Assembly: GCA_030425785.1 (NCBI GenBank)
Contig: JAUHYJ010000022.1
Coordinates: 1-14,527 of the forward strand
DNA length: 14,527 nt
Source of the DNA: Acidimicrobiia bacterium
Lineage (GTDB): Bacteria; Actinomycetota; Acidimicrobiia; Acidimicrobiales; Ilumatobacteraceae
Direction: 5' to 3'
A program made the position numbers and the translations under genes. How positions within the stretch are numbered: position 1 is the stretch's first letter; the number at the start of each line of letters is the position of its first letter. The notes below the pieces were generated by a model. That model saw only the letters and a program-made list of their open reading frames with translations. It made no database searches and was not told the origin of the DNA. Below, one piece after another: positions 5,754 to 12,072 of the stretch.

Positions 5754-6907
5754 TGGTACGACCGCTTGGCGACCTCTTCCAGCATCACCTCGGTGGCGCC
5801 GCCACCGATCGGCAGGATGCGGGCGTCGCGGTACATCCGCTCGACCGGGGTCTCGCGCATGTAGCCCATGCCGCCGTGGAACTGGACACAGTCGTACATG
5901 ATCTGCATGATCGCCTCGGCGCCGAACGCCTTGACGCCCGACATCTCCTTGACGTTGTCCTGCCCGGCACCCATCACCTCGTCGCCGAGCCAGGCGGCGT
6001 GGTACATCGACGCTCGGACGGCGTCGAGCTTGGCCTGGTTCATCGCCATCCGCTGACGGATGGCGCCGAGGTCGAACAGGTTGCCTCCGAAGGCGCTGCG
6101 CTCCTGGGTGTGCGCCAGGGTCTGGTCGATCGCCACCTGTGCGGCGCCGACACCCATGCCGATCAGGACCATGCGCTCGTTCTGGAAGTTCTTCATCGTC
6201 TCGTAGAAGCCGCGGTGCACCGTGCCGAGCACCTGGTCGTCGGGGACGAACACGTTGTCGAGCACCAGTTCGGCGGTGTCGGAGCAGCGCCAACCGTGCT
6301 TGTCGAGCTTCTTCGCGACGCTGAAGCCGTCGGTACCGGCGGGCACGAGGAACATCGTGATGCCGTACTTGTTGTCGGGGTCGGTCTTGGCGGCGACGAT
6401 CGTCATGTCGCCGTAGACCGCGTTGGTGATGAACGTCTTGGTGCCGTTGATGCGCCAGCCGTCGCCGTCCTTCACCGCCTTGGTGCGGATGCCGGCGACG
6501 TCGGAGCCGGCATCGGGCTCGGTGACGCCGATCGACAGGATCGTCTCGCCCGACAGCACGCCCGGCAACCACTGCTCGAGCTGCTCGGGGGTGCCCGAGT
6601 TCAGCAGGTGCGGCCCGGCCATGTCGGTGTGGACCAGGACCGTGACGTCGAACCCGGCGTAGGTCGAGGCACCGAGCGCCTCGGAGAACACGGCGCTCGC
6701 GAGCATGCCCATGCCGAGCCCGCCCTGTTCCTCGGGCACCCGCAGGCCGAACATGCCGAGCGCACCCATCTTCTGGAGCACGTCGCGCGGGACCTTGCCG
6801 GACTCCTCCCAGGCGTCGCCGTGCGGGGTGACCTCCTTGCTGACGAACTCGACCGTCTGGTCGTAGATCGCCTGCAGCTCGTCGGTCATGTAGATGTTGC
6901 GGTTCAT
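5750..6907 (-). CDS. Acyl-CoA dehydrogenase, isovaleryl-CoA/branched-chain type
   Basis: This encodes 385 residues, full length. AGGAG (plus-strand 6916-6920) lies 8 nt before ATG 6907. Family blocks are 'GMFGLRVPEEQGGLGMGMLA' (51-70), the flavin/substrate motif 'SIGVTEPDAGSDVAGIRTKA' (125-144), 'GWRINGTKTFITNA' (150-163), 'RSAFGGNLFDLGAIR' (270-284) and 'CVQFHGGMGYMRETPVERMYRDARI' (340-364). At the position of the MCAD catalytic Glu ('YEGT') this protein has Gly369 in 'IGGGATE'. Instead Glu244 lies in 'NERMVLIGM', where isovaleryl-CoA dehydrogenase carries its base (Glu254 in human IVD, from memory). This supports oxidation of isovaleryl-CoA to 3-methylcrotonyl-CoA, the substrate of the carboxylase encoded just upstream. 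It resembles FadE19 of mycobacteria by synteny. It is preceded by a 166-bp gap with hairpin repeats and overlaps citE by 4 bp. Confidence 0.93.
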   Translation of the reverse strand: MNRNIYMTDELQAIYDQTVEFVSKEVTPHGDAWEESGKVPRDVLQKMGALGMFGLRVPEEQGGLGMGMLASAVFSEALGASTYAGFDVTVLVHTDMAGPHLLNSGTPEQLEQWLPGVLSGETILSIGVTEPDAGSDVAGIRTKAVKDGDGWRINGTKTFITNAVYGDMTIVAAKTDPDNKYGITMFLVPAGTDGFSVAKKLDKHGWRCSDTAELVLDNVFVPDDQVLGTVHRGFYETMKNFQNERMVLIGMGVGAAQVAIDQTLAHTQERSAFGGNLFDLGAIRQRMAMNQAKLDAVRASMYHAAWLGDEVMGAGQDNVKEMSGVKAFGAEAIMQIMYDCVQFHGGMGYMRETPVERMYRDARILPIGGGATEVMLEEVAKRSYQ

Positions 6908-6943
6908 CGTGCTTGCTCCTGTGTGCGAACGCTGGGGTCTGCG

Positions 6944-6978
6944 GGAGCCGAACCGACAGCGTCGGTCGGTTCGGCTCC
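6944..6978. repeat. REP-like hairpin, copy 1
   Basis: A perfect 14-bp inverted repeat (GGAGCCGAACCGAC / GTCGGTTCGGCTCC) with a 7-nt loop lies in the gap between accA1 and the dehydrogenase gene. It shares 32 of 35 bases with a second copy 61 bp away. Placed inside an operon, it could protect or attenuate mRNA, or be a dispersed extragenic palindrome. Confidence 0.75.
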
Positions 6979-7004
6979 AGCAGAACTCGAGGCGGCGGTT
7001 GGTG

Positions 7005-7039
7005 GGAGCCGAAGTGACCGCGTCGGTCGGTTCGGCTCC
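7005..7039. repeat. REP-like hairpin, copy 2
   Basis: This 35-bp element is identical to copy 1 at 32 positions. The outer 9 bp of the stem (GGAGCCGAA / TTCGGCTCC) are intact; two inner pairs are lost through substitutions at positions 10 and 11 of the element, followed by a short GAC/GTC pairing. Conservation is strongest in the 3' half (GCGTCGGTCGGTTCGGCTCC). It ends 34 bp past the accA1 stop in the direction of transcription. Confidence 0.7.
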
Positions 7040-7073
7040 GGAAAGGGGCGGATGGACTGGGTGGCGGTGGTCG

Positions 7074-9023
7074 TCACGACTCGTCCTCGAAGGTGACGAG
7101 GGGCTGGTTCGAGGCGACCTGGTCGCCGACGACGACGGTGACCTCGGCGACGGTGCCGTCGACGGGTGAGGTGAGCGTGTGCAGCATCTTCATCGCCTCG
7201 ATGACGACGCAGACCTGGCCCGCCGTGACGGTGTCGCCGGCTGCGACGTGCACCTCGGCGACCGACCCGGGGAACGGTGCCGTCACCGCGTCGCCGTGGG
7301 CGGCGCCGCTGACGGCGTCGCCGGCCCACGCTTCGGAGCGGTCGAGCACCCGGAAGCGATGCGGGTAGCCGTCGACCGTGACGCTGACCGTGCGGTCGAA
7401 GGTGTCGACCTCGTCGTCCGCACCCGGCCTCGAACCGACCGGCGCCGTGGTGAACTCGAACCGGGCACCATCGGTCGGCAGCCCGACCTCGGAGGGGCGG
7501 AGGTCGTGGGTGGCGCCGTCGACGCTGCGCAGCGTGATCGGCACATCGGGGCGGTGCGGCGTGAACCGATGGGTCCGGTGGAACACCGATCTCGCGCTCG
7601 GCACGGCGGTCGATGCGCCGAACCACAGGCGTGCTGCGACCGGAGCGGCCACCGCGGGGTCGGCCGGGACGTCGGTCTCGTCGAGGAAGCGGGTCGTGAC
7701 GCGTCCGTCGACGATCGGCTGCTGATCGACGAGCCATCGGTGGAACGGACCGGTGGTCACCGGACCCTCGACGAGCAGGCCGTCGAGTGACGATCGCAGG
7801 CTGTCGAGCGCGGAGGGGCGATCGGGACCCCACACGATCAGCTTGGCGATCATCGAGTCGTAGAACGGAGTGACCTCGTCGCCTCGGCGGACTGCTGCGT
7901 CCCACCGGACGCGGCTCGGCGCCTCGCCCGGATGGCCGGCCGGATGGCCGACCCGCAGATCGGTGATCGTGCCGGTGTCGGGGGTGAAGCCGTCGGCGGG
8001 GTTCTCGGCGTTGATGCGGCACTCGAAGGCGTTGCCGATCCAGTCGACATCGCTCTGGGTGATCGGCAACGCTTCGTCCGATGCGGAGCGGATCATCAGC
8101 TCGACGATGTCGAGGCCGGTGACCTCCTCGGTGACCGGGTGCTCGACCTGGAGGCGGGTGTTCATCTCGAGGAAGAAGAAGTCGCCGGTCTCGTCGTCGA
8201 CGATGAACTCGACCGTGCCGGCCGAGTCGTACCCCATCGCCTGCGCCAGAGCGACACCGGCGTCGTGCAGGCCGAAGCGGGTCGCATCCGGCAGGTTCGG
8301 CGCCGGTGCTTCCTCCAACACCTTCTGGTAGCGGCGCTGGACCGAGCACTCGCGGGTGCCGAGGTGGATCACGTTGCCGTGGCGGTCGCCGACGATCTGG
8401 ACCTCGACGTGGCGTGGCCGGGTGATGTAGCGCTCGACGATCATCGCCCCGTCACCGAAGCTGCGCTCGGCCTCCGACGACGCCTCGGCCAGCGCAGCGG
8501 CGAACTCGTCGGGGGAGTGGACGATCCGGATGCCCTTGCCCCCACCACCCGCAGCGGCCTTGACGAGTACGGGAAACCCGATCCGCTCCGCGGCCGCGGC
8601 CAGATCGGCCGGATCCTGCGATGCGTCGTAGCCGGGGATGATCGGCACGCCGGCCGCCTCCGCGATGCGGCGGGCCTCGATCTTCGAGCCCATCTTCTCG
8701 ACCGCCTCCGGGTGGGGGCCGATCCATCGAGCGCCGGCATCGACCACGGCGCGGGCGAACGCTGCGTTCTCGGCGAGGAACCCGTAGCCCGGGTGCACCG
8801 CGTCGGCGCCCGTCTCGCGGATCGCGGCGAGGAGCCGCTCCTGTGACAGGTACGACTCGGCCAGCGCGGCCGGGCCGAGCCGGTACTGCACGTCGGCTTC
8901 CTGCACGTGGGCGGCGGTGCGATCGGGGTCGCCGTACACGGCCACGGTCTCGTGGCCGAGCCGTCGTGCGGTCCGGATGATCCGGCGGGCGATCTCGCCC
9001 CGGTTCGCGATCAGGATCCGCAT
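7074..9023 (-). CDS. accA1: Acyl-CoA carboxylase biotin carboxylase/BCCP subunit, likely methylcrotonyl-CoA carboxylase alpha
   Basis: This encodes 649 residues. The N-terminal biotin carboxylase begins 'MRILIANRGEIARRIIRTAR' and has 'ADAVHPGYGFLAEN' (73-86), the ATP-grasp loop 'AAAGGGGKGIRIV' (156-168) and 'EMNTRLQVEHPVTEE' (286-300) with its catalytic Glu and Arg. A middle region (about 450-560) links to a C-terminal biotinyl domain with 'VIEAMKM'; the biotinylated Lys is Lys612. The length and the three-part layout fit the AccA1/AccA3 type of actinobacterial carboxylases, which pair with an AccD subunit. Next to accD1 and an isovaleryl-CoA-type dehydrogenase, it should carboxylate 3-methylcrotonyl-CoA to 3-methylglutaconyl-CoA. 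AAGGTGAGG just before ATG 9023 is a fair Shine-Dalgarno sequence. It lies 52 bp after accD1, the gap holding a palindromic repeat. Confidence 0.95.
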   Translation of the reverse strand: MRILIANRGEIARRIIRTARRLGHETVAVYGDPDRTAAHVQEADVQYRLGPAALAESYLSQERLLAAIRETGADAVHPGYGFLAENAAFARAVVDAGARWIGPHPEAVEKMGSKIEARRIAEAAGVPIIPGYDASQDPADLAAAAERIGFPVLVKAAAGGGGKGIRIVHSPDEFAAALAEASSEAERSFGDGAMIVERYITRPRHVEVQIVGDRHGNVIHLGTRECSVQRRYQKVLEEAPAPNLPDATRFGLHDAGVALAQAMGYDSAGTVEFIVDDETGDFFFLEMNTRLQVEHPVTEEVTGLDIVELMIRSASDEALPITQSDVDWIGNAFECRINAENPADGFTPDTGTITDLRVGHPAGHPGEAPSRVRWDAAVRRGDEVTPFYDSMIAKLIVWGPDRPSALDSLRSSLDGLLVEGPVTTGPFHRWLVDQQPIVDGRVTTRFLDETDVPADPAVAAPVAARLWFGASTAVPSARSVFHRTHRFTPHRPDVPITLRSVDGATHDLRPSEVGLPTDGARFEFTTAPVGSRPGADDEVDTFDRTVSVTVDGYPHRFRVLDRSEAWAGDAVSGAAHGDAVTAPFPGSVAEVHVAAGDTVTAGQVCVVIEAMKMLHTLTSPVDGTVAEVTVVVGDQVASNQPLVTFEDES

Positions 9024-9043
9024 CAGATCCTCACCTTGCGGTT

Positions 9044-9070
9044 GGGGTCAGACCCCGGATGACAGGTCAT
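9044..9070. repeat. Paired palindromes between accD1 and accA1
   Basis: GGGGTCAGACCCC (9044-9056, 6-bp arms around one base) is followed after GG by ATGACAGGTCAT (9059-9070, 5-bp arms around two bases). Both lie in the 52-bp gap between accD1 and accA1. The GGGGTCAGACCCC core resembles dispersed extragenic palindromes seen in many high-GC genomes (from memory). It differs from the other hairpin family in this operon. Confidence 0.55.
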
Positions 9071-9075
9071 CGGCA

Positions 9076-10701
9076 TCACATTCGGTAGACGAGGCCACCG
9101 CCGGGCGCGGGCTCGTCCTGTCGGGCCGCGAGCGCGAGGCACAGCCCCAGCACGTCACGGGTCTGTTCGGGTTCGATCAGGCCGTCGTCCCACAGCCGGC
9201 TCGTGGCGTAGTACGGGTTCGAGTGCGTCTCGTACTGCTCGCGCACCTCGGCGCGCAGCGCCTCGATCTCCTCGTCGGTCGTCTCCTGGCCCTTCATGCC
9301 GCCGAGGCGGATGTCGACGAGCACGGTCTGGGCGGTCTCGGCCGACATCGTGGCGATGCGCGAGTTCGGCCAGGCGAAGAGGAAGCGGGGCTGGAAGCCG
9401 CGCCCGCACATGCCGTAGTTGCCGGCGCCGTACGAGCCGCCGACCAGCACGGTGTACTTCGGCACGGTGGCGTTGGCGACCGCTGCCACCATCTTCGCCC
9501 CGTTCTTCGCGATGCCGCCCGCCTCGGAGTCGCGTCCGACCATGTAGCCCGACGTGTTCTGCAGGAACACCAGCGGGATGCGGCGCTGCTCGCACAGCTC
9601 GATGAAGTGCGTCGCCTTCAGCGCCGCCTCGGAGAAGATGATCCCGTTGTTGGCGATGATCCCGACGAGATGGCCGTGGATCCGGGCGAACCCGGTGACG
9701 ATCGACTCGCCCCAATCCGGCTTGAACTCGTGGAACCGTGAGCCGTCGACGATGCGGGCGATGATCTCGATCGCCTCGAACGGGATGCGGTCGTCGGCCG
9801 ACACCACCCCGTACAGCTCGCCGATGTCGTAGGCGGGCGGCTCGACGTCGTGGTCGAAATCGAACCAGCTCTGGCGTTCGTCGATGCGTCGCTGCGACGT
9901 CGTCTCGCAGATCTCGCGCAGCTTGCCGTAGGCCTCGGCCTCCGACTGGGCGATGTAGTCGCTGACGCCCGACGTGTAGGTGTGGAGCTGGGCGCCGCCG
10001 AGGTCGTCGGGCTCGATGATCTCACCGAGCGCGGCTTTCACGATCGGTGGCCCGCCGAGGAAGATGCGGCCGATGCCCTCGACCATGATCACCTCGTCGG
10101 ACAACGCCGGGACGTAGGCGCCGCCTGCGGTGCACCCGCCGAGCACGACCGACAGCTGGGGGAGCCCGGCGGCGGACAGGCGGGCCTGGCGGTAGAACGA
10201 CCCGCCGAAGTGGTCCTTGTCCGGGAAGATCTCGTCCTGCAGCGGCAGGAACGCGCCGCCCGAGTCGACCAGATAGATCACGCCGAGGTCGTTCTCGAGC
10301 GCGATGTCCTGTGCCCGGACGTGCTGCTTGATGGCCATCGGCACGAGCGAGCCGCCCTTCACGGTGGCGTCGTTCGCGATGAACATCCACGGCACGCCGT
10401 GGACGACCCCGATGCCGGTGACGATGCCGGCGCCCGGCACCTCGTCGTCGTACTGACCCCAGGCGGCGAGCGGTGAGAGCTCCATGAACGCCGTGCCTTC
10501 GTCGATCACCATGTCGATCCGGTCGCGGACCATCACCTTGCCGCGCGACAGGTGGCGTTCGATCGACCGTTCTCGGCCGCGGCCCCCGTCGATCGCCCAC
10601 TGCTGACGCTCGCGCAGCGTGAGTACGTCGTTGACGTTGTGTTCGAAGTTTCTGGCGAACTGCTCGGAGTTCGGATCGATCTTCGAGATGATCTTCCTCA
10701 C
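9076..10701 (-). CDS. accD1: Acyl-CoA carboxylase carboxyltransferase subunit, likely methylcrotonyl-CoA carboxylase beta
   Basis: This encodes 541 residues from GTG 10701, which overlaps the tetR TGA as GTGA. The longer frame upstream would run over tetR and lacks homologous sequence, whereas 'VRKIISKIDPNSEQFARNF' is the usual AccD1/MCC-beta N-terminus. It has two crotonase-like halves. The N-half has 'LVDSGGAFLPLQDEIFPD' (144-161) and 'GGCTAGGAYVPALSDE' (188-203), the latter an oxyanion/CoA site. The C-half has 'GIIANNGIIFSEAALKATHFIELC' (347-370), 'QNTSGYMVGRDSEAGGIAKNGAKM' (381-404) and 'GGSYGAGNYGMCGRGFQPRFLFAWP' (421-445). The 'GR..E..GI.K.GAKM' block is typical of methylcrotonyl-CoA carboxylase beta. 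It transfers CO2 from biotin on AccA1 to 3-methylcrotonyl-CoA. It is co-transcribed behind its presumed regulator. Confidence 0.95.
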   Translation of the reverse strand: MRKIISKIDPNSEQFARNFEHNVNDVLTLRERQQWAIDGGRGRERSIERHLSRGKVMVRDRIDMVIDEGTAFMELSPLAAWGQYDDEVPGAGIVTGIGVVHGVPWMFIANDATVKGGSLVPMAIKQHVRAQDIALENDLGVIYLVDSGGAFLPLQDEIFPDKDHFGGSFYRQARLSAAGLPQLSVVLGGCTAGGAYVPALSDEVIMVEGIGRIFLGGPPIVKAALGEIIEPDDLGGAQLHTYTSGVSDYIAQSEAEAYGKLREICETTSQRRIDERQSWFDFDHDVEPPAYDIGELYGVVSADDRIPFEAIEIIARIVDGSRFHEFKPDWGESIVTGFARIHGHLVGIIANNGIIFSEAALKATHFIELCEQRRIPLVFLQNTSGYMVGRDSEAGGIAKNGAKMVAAVANATVPKYTVLVGGSYGAGNYGMCGRGFQPRFLFAWPNSRIATMSAETAQTVLVDIRLGGMKGQETTDEEIEALRAEVREQYETHSNPYYATSRLWDDGLIEPEQTRDVLGLCLALAARQDEPAPGGGLVYRM

Positions 10702-11306
10702 GCCGACACCCCCGTCCAGCACTGGCTCGTGATCGTCTCGGCGAGCTCGTCGAGGCTGCCGACGTCGGGATCGAACCACTCGACCGACGCGTTCATCGAC
10801 CCGAACAGGATCAGGCGCGTCAGCCGGACGTCGACATCGCCCGCGATCGCTCCCTCGTGCTGCAGCTCGGCGAGCAGGCCCGTCCAGCGCGCCTCGTAGG
10901 CGTCGCGAACCGGGACGATGTCGGCGCGCACGTCGTCCGGTGCCGTGAAGAACGCGGTGACGTGGTTGGTCGTGTAGGGCCCGTGCTCGAGCAGTGCGCC
11001 GAGGTGGGCGCGTACGTGGGCGGCGAGCCGGTCGCGAGCCGGTGCGTCGGCCGCGTCGGCGTCGATCGCATCGAACGCGGTGACCATCACGTCGATGCCT
11101 TGTTGGAGCACGGCGGTGAACAGCTCGTCCTTCGAGGCGAAGTGGTGATAGATCGACCCGGCCTTGATGCCGACGTCGGCGGCGATCTGGCGCAACGTGG
11201 TGGCGTCGTAGCCCTGGCTCACGAACCTCGCGGCGGCGGCGTCGAGGACGCGCTCGCGGCCGGACGCGGGCTCGGCGCGGCGTCGATCGGTCAAGGAGGC
11301 CGTCAC
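10698..11306 (-). CDS. TetR-family transcriptional regulator of the leucine-degradation operon
   Basis: This encodes 202 residues from GTG 11306. A longer TTG-start version would translate through the palindromic operator and promoter, so the GTG directly after a -10 box is preferred. The N-terminal helix-turn-helix reads 'RERVLDAAAARFVSQGYDATTLRQIAADVGIKAGSIYHHFASKDELF' (residues 17-63), a textbook TetR domain. The C-terminal ligand domain ('HVRAHLGALLEHGPYTTNHVTAFF', 'DAYEARWTGLLAEL', 'ILFGSMNASVEWFDPD') resembles regulators of acyl-CoA catabolism. It is the first gene of the operon it probably represses and overlaps accD1 by 4 bp, so repressor and enzymes should rise together. The inducer is likely an acyl-CoA of the pathway; this is inference. 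Confidence 0.92.
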   Translation of the reverse strand: MTASLTDRRRAEPASGRERVLDAAAARFVSQGYDATTLRQIAADVGIKAGSIYHHFASKDELFTAVLQQGIDVMVTAFDAIDADAADAPARDRLAAHVRAHLGALLEHGPYTTNHVTAFFTAPDDVRADIVPVRDAYEARWTGLLAELQHEGAIAGDVDVRLTRLILFGSMNASVEWFDPDVGSLDELAETITSQCWTGVSA

Positions 11307-11310
11307 GAAC

Positions 11311-11336
11311 GCCAACCTAACGAACGTTAGGTTGGC
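11311..11336. promoter_or_regulatory. 26-bp palindromic operator in front of tetR
   Basis: Perfect 12-bp arms (GCCAACCTAACG / CGTTAGGTTGGC) flank a 2-bp centre. The size and symmetry fit a TetR-family dimer or dimer pair. It fills the space between the -35 and -10 and covers the -10 itself, so a bound repressor would block RNA polymerase. Confidence 0.85.
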
Positions 11337-11342
11337 GCGCAA
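11314..11342 (-). promoter_or_regulatory. Promoter of the tetR-acc operon (leaderless)
   Basis: On the minus strand, TTGCGC (11337-11342) and TAGGTT (11314-11319) are separated by 17 nt. TAGGTT is followed by 7 nt and then the GTG start at 11306. This is a consistent sigma-A-type promoter producing a leaderless tetR mRNA, embedded in the operator palindrome. Confidence 0.6.
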
Positions 11343-11355
11343 GTCTCGGAGTCGC

Positions 11356-11889
11356 TCAACCGGCGTCGTGCACGTCGGCGCTCGGGGTGTCGGCGTCCCA
11401 GACCGAGGTCGCGCCGCTGTGGCCGGCGTCGATCACCGTGACGACCGACGCCGCGGCGGCCATGACGGTGAGCGCGGCGAGCCCGTGTCGGATTCGCCGA
11501 TCACGTACGGCCATCGGGGTCTCGGCACCGGCGTCCGGCAGGCCGGCGCGGCGGGCGAGGAACCACGGGACCAGCACATAGGCGGCCAGCACGAGCGCGA
11601 AGACGATCGCGACCGCGCGTGCGGCGTCGCCGGCCTCGACGTGCTCGTGCAGGACCCGCTGAGCGTCGGCGCCCAGCCCACGAGCGACCTCGTGTTCGAG
11701 TTCCTCGCCGGTGCTCGCGGCGACGGTCGCGCCCAGCGCGCCCACCGCGCCGACGACCAAGGTGGCCCAGCGGTAGCGGAGGTACCACTCGTGTCGCACC
11801 AGCATCACGACGACACCGATCGCCGCGAGCGGGAGGAGCACCACGGGTGCGTGCACCACGAGTGGATGGGTGGGGAGTCCGGCGGCCAT
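11356..11889 (-). CDS. DUF2231-family four-helix membrane protein
   Basis: This encodes 177 residues starting 'MAAGLPTHPLVVHAPVVLLPLAAIG', the hallmark opening of DUF2231 proteins with the 'P.HPL.VH.P' motif. Four membrane helices are predicted at about residues 14-31, 41-59, 92-111 and 136-153. Conserved histidines (His8, His13, His82/His84 in 'LHEHVEAGD', and His157 in 'GHSGA') could bind heme or metal. That is a family suspicion, not shown here. The function is unknown. It lies 49 bp upstream of tetR on the same strand but seems a separate unit, because tetR has its own promoter and operator. No Shine-Dalgarno sequence is evident before ATG 11889. Confidence 0.85.
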   Translation of the reverse strand: MAAGLPTHPLVVHAPVVLLPLAAIGVVVMLVRHEWYLRYRWATLVVGAVGALGATVAASTGEELEHEVARGLGADAQRVLHEHVEAGDAARAVAIVFALVLAAYVLVPWFLARRAGLPDAGAETPMAVRDRRIRHGLAALTVMAAAASVVTVIDAGHSGATSVWDADTPSADVHDAG

Positions 11890-12072
11890 GGCGCGAGCAT
11901 GCGCCCGGGACGGACGCCGTGGCCAGTCCTTTGGACGAACCTTGGATGTTTCCGAGCAGATTCAGGTCGGTCGGCCGACGATGCGGTGGCCGGATGGACG
12001 GCAGCACCCGCCGCCCCGGCGGCCCTCGCTCCGACCGGATCGGGCGCCGACGTGGTCGGTACGGTCGCCGAC
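11890..12072. other. 183-bp divergent intergenic region
   Basis: This is the largest gap in the window, between the DUF2231 gene and the plus-strand dehydrogenase operon. It holds a relatively AT-richer patch around 11928-11965, a 10-bp palindrome GTCGGCCGAC (11970-11979) that might be a regulator site, and the -10 candidate at 12060-12065. I see no small gene or RNA structure of note. Confidence 0.5.
12060..12065 (+). promoter_or_regulatory. Candidate leaderless -10 box for the LvaC-like dehydrogenase gene
   Basis: TACGGT is followed by 7 nt and ATG 12073, the same arrangement as before tetR, the maoC-like gene and the LLM oxidoreductase gene. There is no Shine-Dalgarno sequence and no clear -35. 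Confidence 0.5.

Noticed and set aside
5754..6572. N-terminal extension of the CitE-like frame
   Set aside because: It overlaps the acyl-CoA dehydrogenase gene in another frame and is Arg-rich. The CitE fold begins right at the GTGA overlap.
11307..11342. TTG start for the TetR regulator, adding 12 residues
   Set aside because: The extra codons are the operator palindrome and promoter themselves, and the GTG at 11306 is placed 7 nt after the -10 box.
11332..12072. Plus-strand extension upstream of the LvaC-like dehydrogenase
   Set aside because: It lies antisense to the DUF2231 gene and crosses the divergent intergenic region; the family N-terminus and a -10 box both point to ATG 12073.
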